Source: Solirubrobacter sp963736505
Lineage (GTDB): Bacteria > Actinomycetota > Thermoleophilia > Solirubrobacterales > Solirubrobacteraceae
Length of the DNA stretch: 64,000 bases
NCBI GenBank assembly: GCA_963736505.1
Contig: CAVTOZ010000003.1
Coordinates: forward strand, 372,001-436,000
Reading direction: 5' to 3'
The position numbers were made by a program, and so were the translations under genes. Below are positions 24,539 to 33,905 of this stretch, piece after piece. The notes below the pieces were generated by a model that searched no databases, was not told the DNA's origin, and worked only from the letters and a program-made list of their open reading frames with translations. How positions within the stretch are numbered: the stretch's first letter is position 1; each line of letters opens with the position of its first letter.

Positions 24539-25297
24539 GTCGAGGAAGGCGCGGATCGGTGCCGCGCCGCGCTCCGGCTCGTCGAGCAGGAACAGGTGGC
24601 CGCCGCCGCGCACGCGCTCGAGCCGGGCGTCGGGGATCCGGGCGGCCAGGATGCGGGCGTTGGTGAACGGCACGGCCGGGTCGTCGTCGCCGGCGACCAC
24701 CAGCGTCTTGTGCGGGAGCGTGTGCAGCCAGGGCAGGCTCGTCCAGCCGGCCGCGGCGAGCAGCTGGAACGCGTAGCCGAGCACGCTCGGCGGAGCGGCG
24801 AGGCGGTCGCGCACGTGCCCGTCGCCGACGCGCCCGCCGGCGATGTACGGCAGGCTCCACTCGGCGAGCTTCGGGTGGTAGTAGCGCGCCGGCGTGGCGA
24901 GCATCAGCGCCGCGAGCGGCTTGGGCGGGACGCCGCCGAGCCCCGGCGCGGTGGCGCACAGCACCAGCCGGCGCACGCGCTCGGGATGCCGGTGCGCGAG
25001 CTCCTGCGCGAGACCGCCGCCCCACGAGTAGCCGAGCACGTCCACGCGCTCGAGCGCCAGCGCGTCCAGCAGCTCGGTCACGAGCCGCGCGAGCGCCGGC
25101 ATCCGCAACGGCAGCGCCGGTCGCTGCGAGCGGCCGACGCCGGGCGCGTCGAAGGCGATCAGCTCGCGCTCGCCGGCGACCGCCTGGAACGGGCGCCACA
25201 TGTCCAGATGCGCGCCGATGCCCGTGATCAGCAGCAGCGGCGGGCCTTCGCCGCGGCGGTCGACGCGCAGCTTCAAGCCGCCGGCCCTGACGATCAT
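24533..25297 (-). CDS. alpha/beta hydrolase, probable intracellular PHA depolymerase
   Basis: 254 residues. Oxyanion turn LLLITGIGAHLDMWRPFQA, nucleophile elbow LGYSWGGGLAQELAHRHPER (Ser near residue 98), acid in VVAGDDDPAVPF and base in RGGGHLFLLDEPE. GYSWGG followed by AQELAHRHPERVRRLVL is the style of intracellular medium-chain PHA depolymerases (PhaZ). No signal peptide. Its start overlaps the PucR gene stop by 4 nt and it is followed by phaC, which fits polymer turnover. A general esterase role cannot be excluded. Confidence 0.72.
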   Translation of the reverse strand: MIVRAGGLKLRVDRRGEGPPLLLITGIGAHLDMWRPFQAVAGERELIAFDAPGVGRSQRPALPLRMPALARLVTELLDALALERVDVLGYSWGGGLAQELAHRHPERVRRLVLCATAPGLGGVPPKPLAALMLATPARYYHPKLAEWSLPYIAGGRVGDGHVRDRLAAPPSVLGYAFQLLAAAGWTSLPWLHTLPHKTLVVAGDDDPAVPFTNARILAARIPDARLERVRGGGHLFLLDEPERGAAPIRAFLDM

Positions 25298-26430
25298 GGG
25301 AGCCGGATCGCGATCAGCAGGTCGATGATGTCCGCGAGGTGGCGCAGGTCGCGGCCCGTCTTCTCCTCGATCCGGCCGAGCCGGTGGTGCGCCGTGTTGA
25401 CGTGCACGAGCAGCGCCTCGGCGGCCGCCTTGACGTTGAGGTCGGCGGCGACGTACGCCTCGAGCGTCCCGACCAGCATCCCGCCCTTCTCGCGGTCCTC
25501 GCGCACGAACTCGGCGAGCACGGGATCGGTGAGGCGCCGCGCCACGCCGCTGCTGCGGAGCGTGAGGAACTCGAACGGCGTCATCTCCGCCAGCGCCAGC
25601 ACGCCGCCGCCGGACACCCGCCCGGCGGCGAGTGACGCCTCGCGGTAGGCGTCGGGGACGCCGGCGAGCCCGTCCTGGATCGTGCTGACGCCGATGTTGA
25701 GGCCCTTGACGCGCTGCAGCCGCTTCGCGAGCGCCGGCCGCTCAGTCGCGCCGACGGCACGCACCACGACGATCTCGCCCTGGCGGACGACCGCGAGCAC
25801 CGGCGTTCGCCCTCCGGCCGCCTTTCCGAGCGCGGCGGCCGCGCTGTGCAGGTCGCGCTCGTCCTCGGGCGCCGAGACCGGCAGCGCGGCGACGAGCAGG
25901 CAGCGCGTGTCGGCGTCCAGGCCGCAGTCGCGCGCCACCGCGAGGCTTGCCGCGGAGGCCGGCGGCGTGCCGGCGAGCAGGTCCTCCAGCAGGTCGCGGC
26001 GGACGCGGTCGCGGCCGGCGGCGAGCAGTTGCTCGGACTCGAGGTAGGCGCCGCTGGCCGTGGTGGCGGCGAGGTCGATGTAGAGGCTGGCGGCGCGCGC
26101 GTCTCCGAGCGCCTCGCTCTCGTCCTCCATCGCGTCCCACAACACCGCGTTGTAGGCGCGGAACGCCTCCATGAAGTCGGCGAGCGGGATGCCCCGGCGC
26201 GCGCGCAGCGCGGCGTGGCGCGCGACGAACTCGAGCTCGCGCGGCTGCGGCGGCGAGCCGCGCCGCAGCACCGTGCAGATCAGCACGTGGTGCTGCGCGA
26301 CGTGGCGGCGGATGTCCTCCACGAGCGCCTCGTCGGCGTCGCGATAGACGGGGACCCGCTCGCGGATGCGCTCCATCGCGGCGGCGATCAGCTCGTCGCT
26401 GCGCGACTCGAGGATCTCGACGAGCGCCAC
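25294..26430 (-). CDS. PucR/CdaR-family transcriptional regulator
   Basis: 378 residues from a GTG at 26428-26430. The N-terminal half is a helical sensor-like region (LVEILESRSDELIAAAMERI, then ELEFVARHAALRARRGIPLA). The middle is a GGDEF-like fold, and the C-terminal HTH is LKVKAAAEALLVHVNTAHHR-like: the visible text is DLNVKAAAEALLVHVNTAHH followed by RLGRIEEKTGRDLRHL. Members activate catabolic genes in response to a metabolite. It leads the operon with the depolymerase-like hydrolase and is divergent from the acyl-CoA ligase, with the shared 17-bp motif between them. Confidence 0.9.
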   Translation of the reverse strand: MALVEILESRSDELIAAAMERIRERVPVYRDADEALVEDIRRHVAQHHVLICTVLRRGSPPQPRELEFVARHAALRARRGIPLADFMEAFRAYNAVLWDAMEDESEALGDARAASLYIDLAATTASGAYLESEQLLAAGRDRVRRDLLEDLLAGTPPASAASLAVARDCGLDADTRCLLVAALPVSAPEDERDLHSAAAALGKAAGGRTPVLAVVRQGEIVVVRAVGATERPALAKRLQRVKGLNIGVSTIQDGLAGVPDAYREASLAAGRVSGGGVLALAEMTPFEFLTLRSSGVARRLTDPVLAEFVREDREKGGMLVGTLEAYVAADLNVKAAAEALLVHVNTAHHRLGRIEEKTGRDLRHLADIIDLLIAIRLP

Positions 26431-26437
26431 GCCGCGA

Positions 26438-26454
26438 TTGTAATCGACTCACAA
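26438..26454. promoter_or_regulatory. 17-bp motif between divergent pucR-type and ligase genes
   Basis: TTGTAATCGACTCACAA is an imperfect palindrome (TTGT...ACAA), identical at 13 of 17 positions to the site before phaC (24522-24538). It starts 8 bases before the GTG of the PucR-type gene and is 68 bases from the ligase ATG, in the only lower-GC part of this gap. Confidence 0.58.
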
Positions 26455-26521
26455 CCACGCGGAGGAATCTTGGGTGCCGGAGCCGGTGACGCGACGCCCA
26501 ACCGGGCTCAGCCTGTGATCC

Positions 26522-27958
26522 ATGCCCAATCTCGCCGATCTCCTCACTCGCGGCGGCAACGTCGCCGTCAAGCTCGACGACCTCGAGCTCACCTACGACC
26601 AGCTCGACGACGCCGTCGCCCGCACGGCCGGGCTCCTGAAGGCCAAGGGCGTCGGGCCGGGCGACCGCGTCGGCGTGATGCTCCCCAACGTCCCGCACTT
26701 CCCGATCGCGTACTACGGCGTGCTGCGCGCAGGTGCCGTCGTCGTCCCGCTCAACCCGCTGCTGAAGTCGCGCGAGGTCGCGTACCACCTGACCGACTCC
26801 GGCGCCAAGGTGCTGCTCGCCTGGCACCACGCGGCCGACGCGGCGCACGCGGGCGCCGAGCAGGCGGGCGCCGACTGCGTGCTCGTCGAGCCGGGAGCGC
26901 TCGAGGAGCTGGCGGCGCGCTGCGAGCCGATCACGCGGTCCGTGGCGCGCGCAGCCGACGACACCGCTGTGATCCTCTACACCTCCGGCACCACCGGCAC
27001 GCCGAAGGGCGCGCAGCTCACGCACGCGAACCTGATCCGCAACCACGAGGTCAGCGGCGCGCTCTTCGGCATCGACGAGACCGCGGTCACGCTCGGCGCG
27101 TTGCCCTTCTTCCACGCCTTCGGCCAGACCTGCGCGCTCAACGCGACGCTCGCCGCGGGCGGCACGCTGACGTTGCTGCCGCGCTTCGACGCCGCCAAGG
27201 CGCTGGCGATCCTCGAACGCGATGCCGTCACGGTGTTCGAAGGCGTCCCGACCATGTTCACGGCGCTGCTCCACGAGCTCGGCGACGCCGGCTCGCTGCG
27301 CGTCTGCATCTCCGGCGGCGCGGCGATGCCCGTGGAGGTCATGCACGCGTTCGAGCGGCGCTTCGGCTGCCCCGTGCTCGAGGGCTACGGCTTGTCGGAG
27401 ACGTCGCCCGTCGCCTCCTTCAATCGTCCTGACCGCGAGCGCAAGCCCGGCTCCATCGGCCTGCCGGTCGAGGGCGTCGAGATGCGCCTGCTCGGCGACG
27501 GGGAGATCGCCATCCGCGGCCACAACGTCATGAAGGGCTATTGGAACAAGCCTGAGGCGACCGCCGACGTGCTGTCCGCGGACGGCTGGTTCCGCACCGG
27601 CGACGTCGGCCGCGTCGACGAGGACGGCTACTTCTACGTGATCGACCGCAAGAAGGAGCTCGTGATCCGCGGCGGCTTCAACGTCTACCCGCGCGAGATC
27701 GAGGAGGTCCTCTACGCGCACCCGGCCGTGCGCGAGGCTGCCGTGATCGGCATCCCGCACGCCTCGCTGGGCGAGGAGGTCGGCGCGGCGGTCGCGCTGA
27801 AGGTCGGCGTCATGGTCACGCCGGACGAGCTGCGCGCGTTCGTCAAGGCGCGCGTGGCCGCCTACAAGTACCCGCGCATCGTCTGGCTGCTCGCCGAGCT
27901 CCCCAAGGGCCCGACCGGGAAGATCCTCAAGCGCGCGATCGCTCCGCCTCAGGGGTGA
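26522..27958 (+). CDS. fatty-acyl-CoA ligase (AMP-binding)
   Basis: 478 residues, complete ANL enzyme. Core motifs: VILYTSGTTGTPKGAQLTHA (P-loop), LPFFHAFGQTCALNA, EGYGLSETSPVASFNRP, DGWFRTGDVGRVDEDGYFYV, the hinge DRKKELVIRGGFNVYPREIE, and the A10 lysine in PTGKILKRAI. It converts a fatty or related carboxylic acid to its CoA ester, feeding beta-oxidation or PHA synthesis encoded next door. It is transcribed divergently from the PucR-type regulator. Confidence 0.93.
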   Translation: MPNLADLLTRGGNVAVKLDDLELTYDQLDDAVARTAGLLKAKGVGPGDRVGVMLPNVPHFPIAYYGVLRAGAVVVPLNPLLKSREVAYHLTDSGAKVLLAWHHAADAAHAGAEQAGADCVLVEPGALEELAARCEPITRSVARAADDTAVILYTSGTTGTPKGAQLTHANLIRNHEVSGALFGIDETAVTLGALPFFHAFGQTCALNATLAAGGTLTLLPRFDAAKALAILERDAVTVFEGVPTMFTALLHELGDAGSLRVCISGGAAMPVEVMHAFERRFGCPVLEGYGLSETSPVASFNRPDRERKPGSIGLPVEGVEMRLLGDGEIAIRGHNVMKGYWNKPEATADVLSADGWFRTGDVGRVDEDGYFYVIDRKKELVIRGGFNVYPREIEEVLYAHPAVREAAVIGIPHASLGEEVGAAVALKVGVMVTPDELRAFVKARVAAYKYPRIVWLLAELPKGPTGKILKRAIAPPQG

Positions 27959-27976
27959 ACCTGAGAGCCGTGACGC

Positions 27977-28006
27977 CCTCGCCGGGGCGCGAACGCCCCG
28001 GCGAGG
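27977..28006. terminator. bidirectional intrinsic terminator
   Basis: A perfect 13-bp stem (CCTCGCCGGGGCG with its complement) around a CGAA tetraloop, between convergent genes ending at 27958 and 28022. Confidence 0.85.
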
Positions 28007-28021
28007 CGAGCGGGTCGTCCG

Positions 28022-29095
28022 CTACCGGTCGTTGACGTTGCCGGGGACGATCTGCGGGCGCAGCTCGAACAGCTGCGGATCGTGCGGGTCGACGGTGAGG
28101 CTGACCCAGTGCGTGTTGGTGGCGCCGAAGGTCTCCAGGCGCGTGAAGCGCTCGATGACCTCGCCGTTGTCGTAGTTGAGCGGCTTGTCGAGCTTGAAGT
28201 AGTGGCTGTCGCCGTGGACGAGCAGCGTCTGCCCGCCGTAGCCGAGGACCTGGCGGCGGAGCTCGGCGGTGATGTCGGTCAGGCCGTCGTACTGCGGCGG
28301 CTGGAGCTTGTACTCGTTGTTGAAGTCGGGGTCGGCCTGGAAGGTCACGACCACGCCCTTGGCGCCGATCTGCTTGGCCTTGGCGAACGACTCCTGCAGC
28401 CAATGGATGTTGGCCGCCTCGCGCGCGTTGTGCTCGGCGGTCTGGCGCGCGATCTCGGCGTCCGGGCGGGTCTCGCCGTCGACGCCGGCGTGCGGCAGGT
28501 TGTCGTTGGAGCCCTGGAAGTTCAGCGTCAGGTAGAGCACGGGGCCGGCGACCCAGCGCGCGTTCTCCACGTAGGCCGAATACCCGGGCTCGCCGCTCTC
28601 GCGCTCGACCCGCATCGGGCGAGCGCCGAGCGTGCGGTCGGTCGAGAAGAACGTCTTGCGCTCGAACGCGAGCCGCTCCTCGGCGTCGTAGCCGCCGGTG
28701 CCCGGGCCGTAGCGGCCCCAGCAGTCCGTCCAGTCGTTGTCGCCCGGCGTCACGACGACAGGGAAGCGCAGCGAGTTGAACCAGTCGCGGCTCTGCGTGT
28801 AGAGCTGGTCAGTGCACTGCCCGTCGCCGCCGGCCTTCAGATCGCCGTCGAAGATCGCGAAGGCGGGAGCGGCGCGGTTCATGTCGGCCAGCAGTCGCGG
28901 GTACTCGATGCGGCCGGCGGCTCCGTACGGCATGTCGCCGAACAGCCCGACGGTGTAGGAGCGGCCGAGTCCGTAGTCGCCGTGCTCGGCCGCCGGTCCG
29001 TGGTCGTCACCACCGCGGTCGGCGACCGCGGTGGTCGCCGCGACCGTCGCGGCGAGCACCGCGGCGGTCGCGGTCAATCGCATGAAGCGCTGCAT
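28022..29095 (-). CDS. secreted metallophosphoesterase
   Basis: 357 residues. Signal peptide MQRFMRLTATAAVLAATVAA, cleaved near TTAVA. Calcineurin-like metal motifs in order: VGLFGDMPYG, AIFDGDLKAGGDGQCTD, VVTPGDNDWTDCWGRYG, VVTFQADPDF and LVHGDSHYFKLDKPL. The last HGDSH and the GDN motif give the di-metal site. It hydrolyses an extracellular phosphate ester. It lies 51 nt after the PhoX-like gene on the same strand, facing away from the phospholipase C gene, so the three look like a phosphate-scavenging set. Confidence 0.82.
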   Translation of the reverse strand: MQRFMRLTATAAVLAATVAATTAVADRGGDDHGPAAEHGDYGLGRSYTVGLFGDMPYGAAGRIEYPRLLADMNRAAPAFAIFDGDLKAGGDGQCTDQLYTQSRDWFNSLRFPVVVTPGDNDWTDCWGRYGPGTGGYDAEERLAFERKTFFSTDRTLGARPMRVERESGEPGYSAYVENARWVAGPVLYLTLNFQGSNDNLPHAGVDGETRPDAEIARQTAEHNAREAANIHWLQESFAKAKQIGAKGVVVTFQADPDFNNEYKLQPPQYDGLTDITAELRRQVLGYGGQTLLVHGDSHYFKLDKPLNYDNGEVIERFTRLETFGATNTHWVSLTVDPHDPQLFELRPQIVPGNVNDR

Positions 29096-29146
29096 CGGGA
29101 AACCTCCAAAGACGTGGTCTGGAAACGTGCGCTGGGAACGGCTGGG

Positions 29147-30775
29147 TCAGTCGTCGCCGGCGCCGTGCCGGTCGCCGAAGAGGACCTCGTAGGTGGCGTT
29201 GTCGCCGTGCTGCTGGGTGTAGAACCAGTGCCACTGCGAGTCGCCGAGGTCCGGCGTCTTGGCGCCCAGGAGCCCGCCGGGACCGGGATCGCCGTCGGAG
29301 ACGTGCACGCCGGTGATCTCGTTGTCGCCTTCGTTGCTGCCGAACCCGCTGTTCGCGGAGTCGAGCGTCGCCGACGCGTCGCGCCCCTCACCGAGCCAGC
29401 GGACCGGTTGCGTCGCCGGGTTGGAGTAGTCGGCGCGCGCGTCGAGCGCGTAGCCCGAGTCGAGCGCGTTGCGCTGGCTGTGCAGCGTGTCGCCCGCGTC
29501 CTCGACGACGGCCAGCTTGTCGCGCGAGAGGAACGTCATGTTGTCGAAGCCGGCGTGCTGCAGGTCACCCTTGTAGAAGAGCGTCAGCGTGCCGGTCATG
29601 CTGCCCGGGTCCGCCTGGGAGAGCTTGAACACCGAGGTCCAGCCGCCGACCGGGTTCTCGACGCTCGTGGCGTTGGTGTCGCCGGTCTCGTCGAAGTAGA
29701 AGTCCCGGAACCCCGTGCCGGGGCGGAACTGCCCGTTCTCGGGGCGCTTGAACGGCGTCGCGTGCGCGTTCTTGGCGGCGTCGTTGGCGTTGAACGGCGC
29801 GTTGCCGTCGGCGCCGGTGTCGTGCACGGTCACCCACGCGGTGCGGAACGTCTTGCCGTAGGTGTGCAGCGCGACCTGATCCGGGCTGGTGAGCGGCAGC
29901 TGGCTCTCGAACGTGATCGGCGCGCCGTTGTTGAGGACCTGCAGCGCCTGGAGCTTGCCGTGCGCGAGGTCGCCGGGGCGTGCCGGGACGTAGCGGTAGA
30001 GGAAGCTGTTCGGCTGCTTGGCGGTCGTGCCCGGCTTGTTCGCGCCGCCGATGTCCTCGACGATCCAGATGTCGCCGCGCGCGTCGTTCTGGATGCCCTC
30101 GAAGCCGCCGCGGCCGAGCGCGCCCGAGACGTCGGTGACGGTCGACGGGTAGCCGGGCGCGGCGGCGTAGGTCGGCGCGGAGGGGTTCTCGGTGGTCAGG
30201 AGCAGGCGCTGGGCCCACGGGTCCCACGTCGAGCCGTCGATCGCCGCGATCGGCTTCCCGGTCGCGTCCTGCGTCGCGAGCAGCGTCACGCGGTGCGCCG
30301 GGTCGGCGTCGAGATTGATGCGGGTGAGGACGCCGGCGCCGTTGGCCCCGCCTTCGTGGCCCTGGAAGAGGAACCGCTGCCCGTAGTCGTACGCGGCGTC
30401 GGCGCCGGGCAGCCCGCGGCGGAAGACGAGGTAGGTGTTCTTGTCGGGCTCGGTCTTGTGCGCCTCGGCCGGGTTGCTCGGCGTCGGCAGCATCTGCGGC
30501 TGGCCGGCGGAGTTGACGACGTCGTTGTCGTAGCCGTAATAGGAGGTCAGCGCCGAGGGGTTCTCGAGCTTCGTCGCGCCCTGCGCGACCACGACCTGCC
30601 TGAGCTCAGGGGAGAGCAGGCTCGCGGGCGCATAGCCCTCGGACTTCGTGTTGGCCGCCACGCCCGTGAGGTCGGGTCGGCTCGGGGGCGAGGCTGCGAC
30701 GACTGCGGTCAGGGCCGCACTCGACGCCAGGATGGCACCGCCGAGCAGCGATAGCGTGCGAGCTCGTGAGGTCAC
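29147..30775 (-). CDS. secreted PhoX/DUF839-like protein
   Basis: 542 residues. Signal peptide TSRARTLSLLGGAILASSAA to about VVAASP. Segments GGFEGIQNDARGDIWIVEDI (with GGAN next), WDPWAQRLLLTTENPSA, NPVGGWTSVFKLSQ and DNMTFLSRDKLAVVEDAGDT are typical of DUF839/PhoX beta-propellers, which bind calcium and iron and hydrolyse phosphate esters. Whether the PhoX active-site Cys and Glu set is complete I cannot confirm, so enzymatic activity is inferred. First gene of a pair with the metallophosphoesterase. Confidence 0.75.
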   Translation of the reverse strand: MTSRARTLSLLGGAILASSAALTAVVAASPPSRPDLTGVAANTKSEGYAPASLLSPELRQVVVAQGATKLENPSALTSYYGYDNDVVNSAGQPQMLPTPSNPAEAHKTEPDKNTYLVFRRGLPGADAAYDYGQRFLFQGHEGGANGAGVLTRINLDADPAHRVTLLATQDATGKPIAAIDGSTWDPWAQRLLLTTENPSAPTYAAAPGYPSTVTDVSGALGRGGFEGIQNDARGDIWIVEDIGGANKPGTTAKQPNSFLYRYVPARPGDLAHGKLQALQVLNNGAPITFESQLPLTSPDQVALHTYGKTFRTAWVTVHDTGADGNAPFNANDAAKNAHATPFKRPENGQFRPGTGFRDFYFDETGDTNATSVENPVGGWTSVFKLSQADPGSMTGTLTLFYKGDLQHAGFDNMTFLSRDKLAVVEDAGDTLHSQRNALDSGYALDARADYSNPATQPVRWLGEGRDASATLDSANSGFGSNEGDNEITGVHVSDGDPGPGGLLGAKTPDLGDSQWHWFYTQQHGDNATYEVLFGDRHGAGDD

Positions 30776-31023
30776 CGGCTTGCTCCTTTGCGTACGAAGC
30801 CGCGACCCAGATGCCGCGGCCCGGCAGACGCTAAGGCCGGCCGGCGGCGGCTCTGTTATCGAGTCGTGACGGACCGGAACCCAGGTTGTAAGCGGCTTGT
30901 GACCGGCGTTCCGGTCGGGCGCCGAACCGGCTTAGCATCACGTCCGCCGCGAGCCGCGGGCTCCGCGTCAATCAGGACAGGGCGGCGCAGAGGCGCTGTC
31001 CGTGAACAGAGCGGGGGACTCGG

Positions 31024-33091
31024 ATGCGAGTCGTGAATCGACGGCGGTTTCTCCAGCTCGCGGGCGGCAGCATCGCTTCGACGATGCTGTCCGACAGCAT
31101 CGCCAAGGCGCTCGCCCTTCCGGGCAACCATGCGACCCGCAGCATCAAGGACGTCGAGCACATCGTGGTGCTCATGCAGGAGAACCGGTCGTTCGACCAC
31201 TACTTCGGCGTCCTGCGCGGCGTGCGCGGCTTCGGTGATCCGCACCCGGTCACATTGCCGAGCGGCAAGCCGGTCTGGTACCAGGCCGACGGGGCCGCCG
31301 TGGTGCCCCCGTTCCGGCCGGACGTCGGCAACCTGGCGCTCACGTTCATCGAGGATCTCGACGACAGCTGGGACGGGAGCCACCAGATGTTCAACGGCGG
31401 CAAGTGGGACCAGTGGCTGCCGTCCAAGACGACGACGTGCATGGCGCACATGGAGCGCCGGGATCTTCCGTTCCACTACGCGCTGGCCGACGCCTTCACC
31501 GTCTGCGACGGCTACTACTGCTCGATGCTCGGCCCGACCGATCCCAACCGGTACTACATGTGGACCGGCTGGGACGGCAACGACGGCAAGGGCGGCGGGC
31601 CGGTCATCGCCAACGACGAGCTCGGGTACGGATGGACGACCTACCCGGAGCGCCTGCAGGCGGCCGGGGGTCAGCTGGAAGATCTACCAGGACAGCGGTG
31701 TCGGGCTGGACGCGGCCGGGTTCTGGGGCTGGACGTCGGATCCGTACATCGGCAACTACGGCGACAACTCGCTGCTGTACTTCTTCAACTACCAGAACGC
31801 GGCTCCCGGCAGCCCGCTGTACCAGGCCGCTCGCACGGGAACCGAGGTGAACAAGGGCGGCGGGTTCTTCGACATCCTCGCCGCCGACGTCCAGCACGAC
31901 CGGCTGCCCAGCGTGTCGTGGATCGTCGCGCCCGAGGCCTACACCGAGCATCCGGCGTGGCCCGCCGGCTACGGCGCCTGGTACACGGCGGGCGTGCTCA
32001 ACGCGCTGACGAGCAACCCCGACGTCTGGTCCAAGACGGCACTGATCATCACGTTCGACGAGAACGACGGCTTCTTCGACCACGTCCCGGGGCCGTATCC
32101 CAACGCCGGCGGCCTGCCCGGCGCCTCGACCGTGCCGTTGGACAACGAGCTCTTCGCCGGCCAGCCCGGGACGCCGAAGGGCTCCGGCGGCGTCCCCGGT
32201 CCGTACGGTCTCGGGATCCGGGTCCCGCTGCTGGTTGTCTCACCGTGGAGCAGCGGCGGCTGGGTGTCCTCGGAGACCTTCGACCACAGCTCCCTGATCC
32301 GCCTCATCGAGGCGCGGTTCGGCGTCCATGAGCCCAACATCACGCCGTGGCGGCGAGCCGTCTGCGGCGACCTGACCTCGGCCTTCGATTTCGAGAGCTC
32401 CTCGCCGCGCGTCCCGCGGCTGCCGAGCGTCGACGGCTACAAGCCGAACGAGACCACGACTCCGCCGAGCTACCACCCGCTGCCGCCGGCGGTCGGGCGG
32501 GTCCCGGCCCAGGAGCCGGGCGTGCGGCCGTCGCGCCGGCTCGGCTACCGCATCGACGTCGGCTTCGACGCCGATCCGCACAAGCTGAACGTCGCGATCG
32601 CGAATCGCGGCGAGCTCGGAGCGGGACTGCAGGCCCGCTCGCTGACGGTTCCCGGCGCGCCCTACACGTACACGGTCGGAGCCGGCGACCAGCTGACCGC
32701 GGCCCTGCCCAACCCGGGGACGTACGACCTCAGCCTCCACGGTCCGAACGGGTTCTTCCGCCATTTCGCCGGCTCACCGGCCACCGAGTTGCGCGTCGAG
32801 GCCGATGCCGACCACCGGCGGGGCCGGCTGACGCTCCGGATCGCCGACGCCCATCGCGATCGCCGCCGCAAGCGGCCGCTCGTGCTCGAGGTCGCCGACG
32901 CCTACGGACCCGACCGCAAGCTCGAGCTGCGCGGCGACGGGGAGATCAGCGTCGACGCCGGCCATGCGGGCGGGTGGTACGACATCGCCCTCACCACGCC
33001 GGCCGATCCGACCTTCCGCCACCAGCTTGCCGGGCGCTTGGAGTCCACCGGCCAGTTGACCAGCGATCCGCAGCTCGGGCGAACCGCCTGA
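31024..33091 (+). pseudogene. TAT-exported phospholipase C, one-base frameshift in a G run
   Basis: Twin-arginine signal NRRRFLQLAGGSIASTMLSD at the start. VEHIVVLMQENRSFDHYFGV is the metal/nucleophile motif of bacterial phospholipase C/acid phosphatases, followed by CDGYYCSMLGPTDPNRYYMW. Near 31666-31670 a run of five G shifts the frame; removing one G restores AGVSWKIYQDSGVGLDAAGF. The next frame carries ALIITFDENDGFFDHVPGP and FDHSSLIRLIEARFGV, then two C-terminal beta domains (GYRIDVGFDADPHKLNVAIA; RRKRPLVLEVADAYGPD). Total about 688 residues, a normal size. The gene is probably intact if the extra G is an error. Role: release of head groups from phospholipids outside the cell. Confidence 0.85.
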
Positions 33092-33104
33092 TCCACGCGC
33101 GAGC

Positions 33105-33302
33105 TCAGAGCTGCGACTTCAGCGGCGCGCGCTGGCGCATGAAGAGGTAGAGCGGAAAGATCACGATCCACATCGCGAGCGATCCGATGACCCAGATCGT
33201 CGCGCTACGGGCAAACGAGCTGCGTCGCCAGTCCCGCCGGCTGGCATCGAACCCGAGCCAGATCGTGGTGCCGGCGATCAGCAGGAGAATCAGATTCGTC
33301 AT
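33105..33302 (-). CDS. small two-helix membrane protein
   Basis: 65 residues from the ATG at 33302. TNLILLLIAGTTIWLGFDAS is helix 1 and IWVIGSLAMWIVIFPLYLFM helix 2, with a charged loop RRDWRRSSFARS between them. Such small proteins with a 'WLGFDASRRDW' turn are common in bacteria without known role. It converges with the phospholipase gene. Confidence 0.6.
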   Translation of the reverse strand: MTNLILLLIAGTTIWLGFDASRRDWRRSSFARSATIWVIGSLAMWIVIFPLYLFMRQRAPLKSQL

Positions 33303-33420
33303 CAGGTGCCCGATCCTTGAGATGGATGCGTCGAGCAAGGGTCGACGTTCACTCAATGGATCATGAGCGCCGCGGTCATTCACTGGACGAAGCGGCAACG
33401 ACCGACGGCTTCGGTGGAAT

Positions 33421-33732
33421 TCAGCGCTCGAATGGCGTGACGTCGAAGTGGAGAGCGCGATCGTCGTAGCGATCGAGCAACTCGGCCGCCCGCGGTTCGA
33501 TCACCGCGGCGTCGGGCGGATCGCCGGCGAACGCACGGACGTCGTCGAGCGAGCCGAAGCGCGTGAGCGTGACGAACGCGACGTCGTCGCCGTCCTGTCG
33601 TCGCAGGACCTCGGCGCCGAGGAATCCGGGGATGCTTCGCATCGAAGGGAACAGTTCGTCGAGAAGGAAGCGCTCGTAGTCATCGGCCGCCGCGTCTCGC
33701 GTCCAGCCGCGCCACATCCGGATGATCGCCAT
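33421..33732 (-). CDS. ABM-domain (antibiotic biosynthesis monooxygenase-like) protein
   Basis: 103 residues from the ATG at 33732; the frame is open to 33927 but the upstream part is not protein-like. AIIRMWRGWTRDAAADDYER, FPSMRSIPGFLGAEVLRRQD, VAFVTLTRFGSLDDVRAFAG and HFDVTPFER show the dimeric ferredoxin-like ABM fold. Members range from heme or quinone monooxygenases to orphan stress proteins; there is no further clue here. Confidence 0.78.
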   Translation of the reverse strand: MAIIRMWRGWTRDAAADDYERFLLDELFPSMRSIPGFLGAEVLRRQDGDDVAFVTLTRFGSLDDVRAFAGDPPDAAVIEPRAAELLDRYDDRALHFDVTPFER

Positions 33733-33905
33733 CACAAGAGGATCGCAGCGCCCATCCAGCGGCCGCCGCCGCGTACCCTGATCCGGTGGTACCACCGGTG
33801 CCGGCCCACGCGCCGCAGCGATCGGCGCCGCGGGTGCGATGACGCGCCTGTCGGGGCGCCAGGACTCGGTGGAATAAACCGAGCGGTTGCGGGGTCCTCG
33901 TTTGT

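Noticed and set aside
25742..27760. 672-aa minus-strand frame over the PucR and ligase genes
   Set aside because: Antisense shadow; the ligase motifs on the plus strand and the PucR HTH on the minus strand in the proper frame are unambiguous.
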